Below are positions 8,267 to 15,865 of a DNA stretch of 64,000 nt, piece by piece. Within the stretch, counting starts at the first letter, position 1. Every line of letters starts with the position of its first letter. The translations under genes and the position numbers were made by a program. The notes below the pieces were generated by a model. The model was not told the origin of the DNA. It ran no database searches and was given only the letters and a program-made list of their open reading frames with translations. This DNA comes from Mucilaginibacter lappiensis (GTDB lineage Bacteria > Bacteroidota > Bacteroidia > Sphingobacteriales > Sphingobacteriaceae), in NCBI RefSeq assembly GCF_900155965.1, contig NZ_FTMG01000020.1, positions 29,040-93,039 of the forward strand, read 5' to 3'.

Positions 8267-8986
8267 TTAAAAGATATGTTTTATTTTATTCCATGTTCTT
8301 TTAGTGAACGATGGGCGATTTGTAACAATAACCTCACCCATGAGATGAGAGTCCTCTTTCATCACAATATTATGGGTTTGCTTTGTTGCCGGGTTAAGGG
8401 TAATATCCTGTGTAATAAATCCAATATAGGAAACATTTAATACATCAGCTACCTTAACTCCAAACAAAACAAATTTACCATCTGCGGTGGTTAGCACACT
8501 AGTATTCGATCCCTTAATCCTTACCGTTACGTCTGACAACGGCCTATGATTTTCATCTGTAATTTGTCCGCTTACCCTCACCTTTTTACTGGTGTCTGGC
8601 GCGGCTACTTTGCCCAGTATGATGTTGTTTGATGCCGGCTTAGTCTGTTGAGTAACCATCTGCGGAGCCTTGGTTTGTGCTACGGCCTTATATACCATGG
8701 TTTGCCCGAGCAATCCAACGAGCATTATCCATCTTCGCCACCTGTTAGGCTGTAGATTTTCTATATCAAGCCGGTTATTAAGACTGCCCAATTGCTCCTG
8801 GCCAAACCTGCCGCAAACATCATGGCTTGTTGATAAGTAATTGATGATCTCCTGATTGCTCATCACCGTGAAATCGGTAACTGTTTTGCAGCATTGCTGA
8901 CAATGCCTGCCTTGGGTAACCGGGGTCATTTGCAGCCATGATTCGTGGCAGGCTTCCGGTATGCTGATATTTTGAATTGGTGTCAT
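8267..8986 (-). CDS. Membrane protein: N-terminal Cys-rich domain plus CarboxypepD_reg-like domain
   Basis: A 239-residue protein. The N-terminal segment carries C13, then CQQCCKTVTDF (C29, C32, C33) and C58, a pattern that suggests metal binding or redox. One membrane helix is near 84-103. The C-terminal half is a carboxypeptidase-regulatory-like beta-sandwich (VRVSGQITDENHRPLSDVTVRIKG, then LNVSYIGFITQDI), as found at the N-terminus of TonB-dependent receptors. The family recurs in Sphingobacteriaceae as an uncharacterised protein, to my recollection. Its stop abuts the ppx stop with no base between them. Confidence 0.75.
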   Translation of the reverse strand: MTPIQNISIPEACHESWLQMTPVTQGRHCQQCCKTVTDFTVMSNQEIINYLSTSHDVCGRFGQEQLGSLNNRLDIENLQPNRWRRWIMLVGLLGQTMVYKAVAQTKAPQMVTQQTKPASNNIILGKVAAPDTSKKVRVSGQITDENHRPLSDVTVRIKGSNTSVLTTADGKFVLFGVKVADVLNVSYIGFITQDITLNPATKQTHNIVMKEDSHLMGEVIVTNRPSFTKRTWNKIKHIF

Positions 8987-9174
8987 GGTATTTATTTTAT
9001 ACTATGATGCAATTTGATAGGCATTTCCATAAACTAGAATTAAAAAAATGAATTTGCGTGAATAGAACAGACTGATCCCGGTAAGCGCATATCGGGTAAG
9101 TCTTCACCATCATTTTAAAACTTCCGCAAAAAAATACCTCCATCCTTTGTATATTGTGGCCTTAAAATCCCTAC

Positions 9175-11154
9175 ATGAAATTAAAATTTACCTGCTTTGC
9201 CTTATTGGCCCTGTTTGCTGTTTCGGCACAGGCGCAGAAAAGAAAGATCAATCCCGACGATACTACCTCCAACTATAATCCTGCCGAAGCTTTTTCGCCA
9301 CAGTTTTATACCGATAAGGGTAATGACTTTCATTCGGCCAATGGCAATCCAGGGCCACGATACTGGCAAAACCGGGCTAACTATACGCTGAACGTTAAAC
9401 TGGATACCGCAGCCAAAACCATCGGCGGTACCGAAACTATCGACTATATTAACAACAGTCCGGACGCTTTACCTTTTCTGTGGGTACAGCTGGATCAGAA
9501 TACCTATAAAAAAGATGCACGCTCCAACTTTGTAACCGGTTTTGCACCCAAGCTAGCCGATCATACCGATGGTTACCAGATTGAATCTGTTGCCATAGAA
9601 GAAGCTGGTGTGAGCAAAGAAGTAAAATACATGATCAGCGATACCCGTATGCAGATCCGCCTGCCAAAAGCCGTATCTAGCAAAAGCAGCATCCGCCTCA
9701 AAATCAAATACCATTATACCATTCCCGGTGCTTTTGGTGCCCGTACCGATTATACCGACACCAAAAACGGCAAGATCTACGAAATTGCCCAGTGGTTCCC
9801 GCGCATGTGCGTGTATGACGACAGCCGCGGCTGGGATACCCTGCCATTTTTGGGCAGTGGGGAGTTTTACCTGGATTATGGCGACATCGATTACAGCGTA
9901 AACGTTCCCTGGGATATGATTGTAGCCGGCTCTGGCGAATTACAGAATCCTAAGGAAGTATTGACCGCTAAACAAATAGCACGATTGGAAACCGCCCGCA
10001 ACAGCGACAAAACCATCATGATCCGTGATTTGGCCGAGGTGAACGATCCGACAAGTCGCCCGGTGCAAAAGGGTACGCTTACCTGGCATTTTAAAATGCT
10101 CAACACCCGCGATGTAGCCTTTGGCGCATCCAAAGCTTTTATTTGGGATGCTGCAAGGGTGAACTTACCCGAGGGTAAAAAATCGCTGGCGATGAGCGTT
10201 TATCCGGCCGAAAGCTATGGTAACGATGCCTGGGGCCGTGCAACCGAATACCTCAAAAAATCCATCGAGTATTTCTCCGAAAAATGGTTTGTGTACCCCT
10301 ATCCCGTTGCCGTTAACGAGGCCGGTATTGCCGGTGGTATGGAATATCCGGGTATTGTGTTTGATGGCATTACCGACAAAGGCGCTGTACTGTACTGGGT
10401 AACCGCACACGAGATAGGCCACAACTGGTTCCCGATGATCGTAGGATCAGACGAGCGCCGTTTTGCCTGGATGGATGAAGGATTTAACACTTTCATCGAT
10501 GTTTACGCTTCCGACGCTTTTAATAAAGGTGAGTTTGCCCCTAAACGCGACAGCGAGTATGCAGAAAAAGGCGGCAATCCAGCCGATGAGATCATTCCAT
10601 TCATCACCGCTCCCGGCTCACCAACCATCATGACCGCGGCTGATGGTCTTGCCGAAAAATACCGTCATCCCCTCACCTATTTTAAACCGGCTTTTGGCTT
10701 GGTTTTGCTGCGCGAGCAGATCCTGGGGAAAGATAGATTTGATTATGCTTTCCGCAATTATATCCACCAATGGGCCTACAAACACCCGCAACCCGATGAT
10801 TTTTTCCGCTCGATGGAAAACGGCGCCGGCGAAGACCTGAGCTGGTTTTGGAAAGGCTGGTTCTACAACAACTGGACACTCGACCTGGCTCTGATTGATG
10901 CCAAACAGGTAGATAACAAAGGTGTAAGCATTACCGTAGTAAACAAAGAAAAACTACCCATGCCCTTCACCATCGAAGTAAAATATAAAGACGGCAGCAA
11001 AAAACGCACCTACCTGCCGGTTGAGACCTGGCTCCAAAACAAACAAATCACCCTTACACTGCCCGGCACCCAGGAAGCCGAAAGCGTAACGGTTGACCCG
11101 GACAACGCGCTGCCTGATTTGAACAGGAGTAATAATACGTTGAAGGTGAAGTAA
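9175..11154 (+). CDS. Secreted M1-family zinc metallopeptidase
   Basis: Aminopeptidase of the gluzincin M1 family, exported by a signal peptide (residues 1-20, LLALFAVSAQAQ) and probably periplasmic or surface-bound. The zinc site is HEIGHNW (H412, E413, H416) with the third ligand E435 in WMDEGFNTF, exactly the HExxH-x18-E spacing. The substrate-binding exopeptidase loop reads GGMEYPG in place of GAMEN. The 659 residues match the Bacteroidota M1 form. It is monocistronic, facing a convergent hydrolase across a palindrome-rich terminator region. Confidence 0.93.
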   Translation: MKLKFTCFALLALFAVSAQAQKRKINPDDTTSNYNPAEAFSPQFYTDKGNDFHSANGNPGPRYWQNRANYTLNVKLDTAAKTIGGTETIDYINNSPDALPFLWVQLDQNTYKKDARSNFVTGFAPKLADHTDGYQIESVAIEEAGVSKEVKYMISDTRMQIRLPKAVSSKSSIRLKIKYHYTIPGAFGARTDYTDTKNGKIYEIAQWFPRMCVYDDSRGWDTLPFLGSGEFYLDYGDIDYSVNVPWDMIVAGSGELQNPKEVLTAKQIARLETARNSDKTIMIRDLAEVNDPTSRPVQKGTLTWHFKMLNTRDVAFGASKAFIWDAARVNLPEGKKSLAMSVYPAESYGNDAWGRATEYLKKSIEYFSEKWFVYPYPVAVNEAGIAGGMEYPGIVFDGITDKGAVLYWVTAHEIGHNWFPMIVGSDERRFAWMDEGFNTFIDVYASDAFNKGEFAPKRDSEYAEKGGNPADEIIPFITAPGSPTIMTAADGLAEKYRHPLTYFKPAFGLVLLREQILGKDRFDYAFRNYIHQWAYKHPQPDDFFRSMENGAGEDLSWFWKGWFYNNWTLDLALIDAKQVDNKGVSITVVNKEKLPMPFTIEVKYKDGSKKRTYLPVETWLQNKQITLTLPGTQEAESVTVDPDNALPDLNRSNNTLKVK

Positions 11155-11165
11155 ACCTCATCCCA

Positions 11166-11197
11166 CCCTCACTCCCGATAGCTATCGGGAGTGAGGG
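11166..11197. repeat. 32-nt perfect palindrome
   Basis: A perfect loop-less palindrome with arms CCCTCACTCCCGATAG and its exact complement, 11 bp after the M1 peptidase stop. Its core CCCGATAGCTATCGGG resembles palindromes I recall as frequent in Bacteroidota intergenic DNA. It may act as a bidirectional terminator or as a REP-type unit. Confidence 0.8.
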
Positions 11198-11204
11198 CCT
11201 TCTA

Positions 11205-11308
11205 CTTGCGCTCGTTTGCAACGAGTGCTTATTGTGGAGGAGCGATTACATCGCCCTTGCGTTTAAAACGCAAACCCAGGTTAAGCACTCGTTGCAAACG
11301 AGCGCAAG
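11205..11308. repeat. REP/MITE-like inverted-repeat element (27-bp perfect arms)
   Basis: The arms at 11205-11231 (starting CTTGCGCTCGTTTGC) and 11282-11308 are exact reverse complements over 27 bp. Nested inside are GCGAT-taC-ATCGC (about 11241-11254) and TTGCGTTT-a-AAACGCAA (11257-11273), so the 104-bp unit can fold as a three-hairpin cloverleaf. It lies between convergent genes. No transposase is nearby, so it could be a non-autonomous element or a bidirectional terminator. Confidence 0.75.
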
Positions 11309-11322
11309 AGCGGACAAATATC

Positions 11323-12471
11323 TTAAATCATTAAAGAGCTTCTGACGATTTTAACCAGTTGATGCGTTAAAGGCAACGCTATATAATCTATTGGTTCTTT
11401 CCATGACGAGAACTTGGCAATAACCATATCGTTAGCCCGGTCAATAAAAAGGTTTTGTCCATAAATACCCATAGCAAACATCATTTGTGGCTCATCATTA
11501 ATCATATACCAACCATTACGATAGCTCATATTTTTGCTGATAGGTGCAAAAGCTTTACCCCATTGGCCACTGGCCCAGGCATCACCATCACCATTGCTTA
11601 CAATATCATTTATTAATGATGGGGGTATAATTTCCGTCGAATTATGCATCCCCCCGTTTATAATAAGTTGGCCTATACGGGCAAAATCGCGGGCAGTTGT
11701 GCAAAGCCCTCCTGTACATCTTGGTGCCCCGTCTTTATCAACCGTTATATAGGCCTCATTTTCAGCCCCCATTGGCTTCCAGATCAGATCGCTCAACAGT
11801 GTATTAAATGAGCGTCCGGTAGCACATTCAATGGCCCAGCCTAACAGATCGGTATTGGCGGATACATAACTAAAATTGTGATCTGTTGATTTTCCGGATG
11901 GCTTCAACCGGGTAAAAAAATCGTGCAAACCCAAAGGTTCATTTCCTTCAGCTATCGGCTCCCAATTTGTCGCGACATCATATTGCTTTTGCTGATCTTC
12001 ATCCAATATTATCCCTGCACGCATATCCAATAGTTGACGCAGGGTTACCTGCTGATAAACTGTTCCAATAGTTTGTGGAATATATGCGGAAACGGGAGCG
12101 TTCAGGTCGATTTCGCCTTTATGTTCCAGGATACCTGCAACAAGCCCAACCACCGCCTTAGTAGCAGACATCAGGATATGCGGGGTATGTTCATCATTCC
12201 CATTCGCGTAGGTTTCATATACAATTTTACCTTTATGAAGAATAACTATGGCGTCAGTTGCCGTAGCCTTCAACAGTTGTTTAAGTATAAATCCCTTTAT
12301 GGATACGGGAGCATTTTCCAGCAAATTTTGATGGTGAATATCATTCGCGATGGCTATTGATGGAATAAACTTTTTAACATGATGAAAAGACCAGCGGTTA
12401 AATGGCCTGGTTTTCCAGTTATTGATGTTAGCCTGATTTTCTTCTGTGGCTGTCGTGAAGTTCTTTAGCAT
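11323..12471 (-). CDS. Serine hydrolase, beta-lactamase (class C/EstB) fold
   Basis: A 382-residue penicillin-binding-protein-like esterase or peptidase. The nucleophile motif SxxK is S102-A-T-K105 (ILMSATKAVVG), and the second-motif region is FSYVSANTDLLGW (about 200-212). The C-terminal block around GNGWYMINDE corresponds to the third motif region. No N-terminal signal peptide is obvious, so it is probably cytoplasmic. Sixty-eight bases upstream ends the Crp/Fnr regulator gene on the same strand, and an Fnr-shaped palindrome lies in that gap, suggesting direct control. Esterase or amidase is more likely than antibiotic hydrolysis. Confidence 0.8.
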   Translation of the reverse strand: MLKNFTTATEENQANINNWKTRPFNRWSFHHVKKFIPSIAIANDIHHQNLLENAPVSIKGFILKQLLKATATDAIVILHKGKIVYETYANGNDEHTPHILMSATKAVVGLVAGILEHKGEIDLNAPVSAYIPQTIGTVYQQVTLRQLLDMRAGIILDEDQQKQYDVATNWEPIAEGNEPLGLHDFFTRLKPSGKSTDHNFSYVSANTDLLGWAIECATGRSFNTLLSDLIWKPMGAENEAYITVDKDGAPRCTGGLCTTARDFARIGQLIINGGMHNSTEIIPPSLINDIVSNGDGDAWASGQWGKAFAPISKNMSYRNGWYMINDEPQMMFAMGIYGQNLFIDRANDMVIAKFSSWKEPIDYIALPLTHQLVKIVRSSLMI

Positions 12472-12521
12472 TTCATTAGTTTTAGAAACACCAAAATTGA
12501 GACTACCTCAGGGCATTTTTT

Positions 12522-12535
12522 TTGCCAAATGGCAA
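12522..12535. promoter_or_regulatory. Fnr-shaped palindrome TTGCC-N4-GGCAA
   Basis: TTGCC-aaat-GGCAA has the 5-4-5 geometry of an FNR box and is extended by T and A runs on each side (12518-12539). It lies about 50 bp upstream of the serine hydrolase start and just after the stop of the Crp/Fnr gene. I see no U-run after it in either direction that would make it a terminator. Confidence 0.45.
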
Positions 12536-12539
12536 AAAA

Positions 12540-13109
12540 TTAAGTGATATTTTTTCTGATGCGACTTAAAGAAGATTGCTTAATTCCCAGATAAGAAGCA
12601 AGAGCCGATAACGGTATTCGGTTTGTCAGGCCTGGATAAATCTTCAAAAATTCCAGGTATCGTGTTGTTGCATCCTGCGTAAGCATATTTTGGCTTATTT
12701 TTGATTTATTGGTTAATGCAGTAGCGGTAATTTTTAAAAGAATACCATTCCAATCAGGAATTGTATTGGACAGTTCGGTCAAGTCTTTTTTGGAAAAAAC
12801 CAGCAATTTGCAATTGGAAATAGCCTCAAAACAAACTTCAGACGGCGTTTCATTATTAAAACTTGAAATGTTTAGTGCGAAATGATGCTCCGGAATAAAT
12901 GCTCTTGTAATATCTTCGCCACTGTTGTTATACCAACAAACCCTTAAAACTCCTTCCATTACAAACCCAAGTTGTTTAGCTACCCGGCCAACTTCTAAAA
13001 AACAATCGCCCTTTTTTAAGCTTAATAACTTAGCCTTATTGGTTATCAATTCCATATGCTGCCCACTAAGTGTACTGTATTTTGATAAACAGTTTATAAG
13101 TTCTTTCAT
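12540..13109 (-). CDS. Crp/Fnr family transcriptional regulator
   Basis: A 189-residue regulator. Residues about 20-125 form the cyclic-nucleotide-binding-type beta-roll (KLLSLKKGDCFLEVGRVAKQLGFVMEGVLRV). The C-terminal helix-turn-helix is LSALASYLGIKQSSLSRIRK (about 166-185). No Cys cluster for an FeS sensor is visible. The short form with a weak ligand-binding pocket is very common in Bacteroidota, where ligands are mostly unknown. It lies upstream of the serine hydrolase on the same strand. Confidence 0.88.
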   Translation of the reverse strand: MKELINCLSKYSTLSGQHMELITNKAKLLSLKKGDCFLEVGRVAKQLGFVMEGVLRVCWYNNSGEDITRAFIPEHHFALNISSFNNETPSEVCFEAISNCKLLVFSKKDLTELSNTIPDWNGILLKITATALTNKSKISQNMLTQDATTRYLEFLKIYPGLTNRIPLSALASYLGIKQSSLSRIRKNIT

Positions 13110-13275
13110 TATTCATGACTTAATCATAACCAAACACTAAAGTACGTGAAGTATATATAAATGGGTTATCAAAATTCTTAAATTACAAATAATAATCAGA
13201 CACTTGCTACTGCAAGTATCCTGCTCGTAGCTTAATTACAGTTATCTGATAAATTTTTGGTATATTGTATAAAAC

Positions 13276-13530
13276 AACAGCCCGGTTCTCTACTCCAAGA
13301 GAACCGGGCTGTTTAGTTAAGGATAAAAAGGCAATAAAAATCGACCGCCTTATGCATAGCTATTTGATAATCAGTAAATTAATACTTTTTAAAATTTCTA
13401 AAACACGTTAAAACCGTGTTAAAATTTGTTAAAAAGTGTTAAAATCGATGGTTTTGAATGAATTTTAAGCATTTTTTACACCGTTTTAGAGTCGAAAAGT
13501 GTTAAAATTAGAGGTTTAAAAAGGTTTCTC
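13276..13530 (-). repeat. Dispersed 255-bp element, copy 1 (candidate structured RNA)
   Basis: This element fills most of the 546-bp gap between the Crp/Fnr gene and mqnC. A 16-bp perfect hairpin (13276-13313, arms AACAGCCCGGTTCTCT, 6-nt loop) marks one end. Next comes a small stem AAGGC/GCCTT (13328-13351), then a 33-nt block (13361-13393) differing from copy 2 at one base. A GTTAAAA array with 10-11-nt spacing (about 13406-13444) follows, and 13423-13454 is identical to copy 2. There is no open reading frame. The strand given assumes the GC hairpin is the 3' end; this is uncertain. Confidence 0.75.
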
Positions 13531-13643
13531 TTATGGAAAGTTTTCTAAGATGACTGGTATTATAAAAATAAGTTTCAAAAAAGGCAAACTCATTAATTTG
13601 TCAATCTTATCCGCCACATGAAACTATTCATCATCTAAAGCTT

Positions 13644-13651
13644 TATCTTTG
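13644..13651 (+). promoter_or_regulatory. Bacteroidota -7 element of mqnC
   Basis: TATCTTTG matches the TAnnTTTG consensus. It ends only 4 bases before the mqnC ATG, so transcription would start at or next to the start codon (leaderless mRNA). No clear -33 TTG is seen. Confidence 0.45.
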
Positions 13652-13655
13652 TTAA

Positions 13656-14780
13656 ATGAACACAGCCGATCTGTTGCAACGCGCTTTGCGATTTGATTTT
13701 TTAACCCAGGACGAGGGAGTTTACTTATATAACAATGCCTCTACTGCCGATTTGATGTATACTGCCAACGAGCTGCGTAAAAAGCAGGTTCCGCATGGCA
13801 AGGTTACCTGGCAGATAGACCGTAATGTAAATACCACCAATGTTTGTATAGCCAATTGCAAGTTCTGTAACTTTTTCCGCAGGCCCGGGCATGAGGATAG
13901 CTACATTACTGATATAGAGACTTATAAAAAGAAGATCGAGGAAACTTTTCGTTATGGTGGCGATCAATTGCTGCTGCAGGGTGGGCATCATCCCGATCTT
14001 AGTCTTCAGTTTTATACTGACCTGTTCAGGGAATTGAAACAGCTGTACCCTAAGCTAAAACTACACTCATTAGGTCCGCCGGAAATAGCACACGTAGCTA
14101 AACTGGAAGGCATGGCTCATGTTGATGTGCTGAGAGCTATGCAAGAAGCCGGCCTGGATTCATTGCCTGGTGCAGGTGCCGAGATCCTGAATGACCGCGT
14201 TCGCCGCTTGATATCGAAAGGTAAATGCGGTGGTAAAGAATGGTTGGATGTGATGCGTGCGGCCCACCAGCTTAATCTGCCTACATCGGCTACTATGATG
14301 TTTGGGCACATTGAAACTATAGAAGAGCGATTTGAGCACCTGGTTTGGATTCGGGAGGTACAATCAGAAAAACCTGAAGGCGCCCATGGTTTTGTGGCCT
14401 TTATCCCCTGGCCGTTCCAGGACGATGGCACGCTGCTACGTAAAGTACGCGGTATCACCAACAACGTAACCGGCGACGAATATATCCGCATGATAGCCCT
14501 AAGCCGCATTATGCTGCCTAATATCAAGAATATACAGGCCTCCTGGCTTACTGTGGGTAAACAAGTGGCACAAATATGTTTACATGCCGGCGCCAATGAC
14601 TTTGGATCTATCATGATCGAAGAAAATGTAGTATCTGCTGCAGGTGCACCTCACCGGTTTACTGCTAAAGGTATCCAGGATTCTATCAAAGAAGCTGGTT
14701 TTGAACCACAACTGCGTACACAAAAATACGATTGGCGCGATATTCCCGCCGAAATTGAAGAACAGGTTATAAATTATTAA
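13656..14780 (+). CDS. mqnC: Cyclic dehypoxanthine futalosine synthase (radical SAM)
   Basis: Radical SAM enzyme of the futalosine menaquinone pathway. It cyclises dehypoxanthine futalosine, and menaquinone is the respiratory quinone of these bacteria. The [4Fe-4S] motif CxxxCxxC is C64-IAN-C68-KF-C71 in DRNVNTTNVCIANCKFCNF, typical of the MqnC/MqnE/CofH group. SASWLTVG-like and GANDFGSIMIEENVVSAAG blocks near the C-terminus favour MqnC over MqnE. The 374 residues are full length. scpB follows after 118 bp. Other menaquinone genes are not in the window. Confidence 0.9.
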   Translation: MNTADLLQRALRFDFLTQDEGVYLYNNASTADLMYTANELRKKQVPHGKVTWQIDRNVNTTNVCIANCKFCNFFRRPGHEDSYITDIETYKKKIEETFRYGGDQLLLQGGHHPDLSLQFYTDLFRELKQLYPKLKLHSLGPPEIAHVAKLEGMAHVDVLRAMQEAGLDSLPGAGAEILNDRVRRLISKGKCGGKEWLDVMRAAHQLNLPTSATMMFGHIETIEERFEHLVWIREVQSEKPEGAHGFVAFIPWPFQDDGTLLRKVRGITNNVTGDEYIRMIALSRIMLPNIKNIQASWLTVGKQVAQICLHAGANDFGSIMIEENVVSAAGAPHRFTAKGIQDSIKEAGFEPQLRTQKYDWRDIPAEIEEQVINY

Positions 14781-14898
14781 TACCGGGTTCGGGTTGTGAG
14801 TTACGAGGCTCGGGGACTGGATCAATCTTTTAAATTTTATAACTTGATTTCTTTTATTTCAACACGCAACACGAACCTCAAAACACGTAACTGAACAA
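14781..14898. repeat. Mirrored-word spacer, mqnC-scpB
   Basis: The left arm iterates GGGTTCGGGTTGTGAGTTACG (14785-14805, imperfect). The right arm (about 14860-14896) contains its degenerate complement CGCAACACGAACCTC and ACACGTAACTG. The 118-bp spacer shares words with the pyrE-SRPBCC spacer. Confidence 0.55.
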
Positions 14899-15450
14899 AT
14901 GGAGCATCATATAGAGGCATTAATTTTCGCGTCGGAACAGGGCATTCGCATGGAGGAGATCATGTACTGCCTGCAAGCTGCGTTTGAACGTGATTTCACT
15001 GTTGATGAGGTAAATGAAAGTTTAATCGCTATCAAAAGCAAATACAATGATGATAGTCTGGCTATTGAGCTGGTCAAAATCAACAATAGTTACCAGTTTC
15101 TGACCAAGAAGCAGTATCATCCGGTTATTAATTTATTGCAGCTGCAGCGTTCTAAAAAAAGGTTAAGCCAGGCAGCTTTAGAAACCCTGGCCATTATTGC
15201 TTACAAGCAGCCGGTAACCAAAACTGATGTTGAGCAGATACGCGGTGTAAATTGCGATTACTCGATACAAAAATTATTGGAAAAAGAATTGATTGCCATC
15301 ATTGGAAAGTCGGAAGGTGTTGGAAAACCTATTCTATATGGTACCAGCAACATGTTTATGGACTATTTTGGTATAAATAGTATAGATGAATTACCTCAAA
15401 TTAAGGATTTTACAACTAATACCGCAACCATAGGCGAACAAACAGAATAA
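14899..15450 (+). CDS. scpB: Segregation and condensation protein B
   Basis: Kleisin-binding subunit of the SMC-ScpAB condensin that compacts and segregates the chromosome. The 183 residues form two winged-helix domains. Hallmarks are MEHHIEALIFASEQGI at the N-terminus and LSQAALETLAIIAYKQPVTK followed by EQIRGVNCDYSIQKLLEK in the second domain. scpA is not adjacent. It is separated from mqnC by a spacer repeat and from the next small gene by 130 AT-rich bases. Confidence 0.95.
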   Translation: MEHHIEALIFASEQGIRMEEIMYCLQAAFERDFTVDEVNESLIAIKSKYNDDSLAIELVKINNSYQFLTKKQYHPVINLLQLQRSKKRLSQAALETLAIIAYKQPVTKTDVEQIRGVNCDYSIQKLLEKELIAIIGKSEGVGKPILYGTSNMFMDYFGINSIDELPQIKDFTTNTATIGEQTE

Positions 15451-15580
15451 TTTTAAAAGATATTTTTAATAAAAATGATTTTAATTATTTTTACTACTGA
15501 ATTAGTCGCCAGAAGTAAGAAAACAACCTAAGGCCGATTTAAATTATATTGATAAAGTTTTACTAAAAAAATCCGTTACA

Positions 15581-15781
15581 ATGGGAACGCCAAAAAAACC
15601 GAGCACTAAAAAGATCGACAACTCAGAAGACGAAAATGATGACGATGATGATCAATCGCTTACTCCGAAAAAGAAAAAAGAGATTGACGAAGATGAGGAT
15701 GACTATGATCAGCCATTAGATGATGATTTGGGCCGAGGAGGATACGAATCATTTGACGATGACGACGACGACGACTTTTAA
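15581..15781 (+). CDS. Small, highly acidic, disordered protein
   Basis: A 66-residue protein of unknown function made almost entirely of Lys/Asp/Glu. The N-terminus is basic (MGTPKKPSTKKID), followed by acidic runs DENDDDDD, KKKKEIDEDEDD and a terminal FDDDDDDDF. No hydrophobic core or membrane segment is visible, so it should be intrinsically disordered. A clean terminator 25 bp after the stop and the position between scpB and a GNAT-like gene support a real transcription unit. Similar short acidic proteins are common in Sphingobacteriaceae, to my recollection. Confidence 0.7.
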   Translation: MGTPKKPSTKKIDNSEDENDDDDDQSLTPKKKKEIDEDEDDYDQPLDDDLGRGGYESFDDDDDDDF

Positions 15782-15805
15782 TTATTAAGATACATACCCA
15801 GTTAC

Positions 15806-15842
15806 AAAAGCGTTCAGTGGCATGCCCTGAATGCTTTTTTTA
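15806..15842 (+). terminator. Rho-independent terminator after the acidic protein gene
   Basis: AAAAGCGTTCAG pairs with CTGAATGCTTTT around a 9-nt loop, followed by a T run. The T run overlaps the TATATTTG element used by the next gene. Confidence 0.85.
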
Positions 15843-15848
15843 TATTTG
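15841..15848 (+). promoter_or_regulatory. -7 element of the GNAT-like gene
   Basis: TATATTTG fits TAnnTTTG and lies 17 bases before the ATG at 15866. There is no obvious -33 TTG at the usual distance. Confidence 0.45.
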
Positions 15849-15865
15849 CCCTCCAGCAACATCCT

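Noticed and set aside
12518..12539. T-run/A-run hairpin read as a terminator of the Crp/Fnr gene
   Set aside because: In the minus direction the hairpin is followed by A, not T, so it lacks a U-tract. The operator reading was preferred.
13406..13444. GTTAAAA array considered as CRISPR or replication iterons
   Set aside because: Units are 7 nt with 3-4-nt gaps, no spacers of CRISPR size, no DnaA boxes or rep gene, and the array is part of the larger duplicated element.
14117..14614. 165-codon open frame antisense to mqnC
   Set aside because: Mirror of a well-supported radical SAM gene. Its composition (Ser/Arg/Pro-rich) is typical of antisense shadows.
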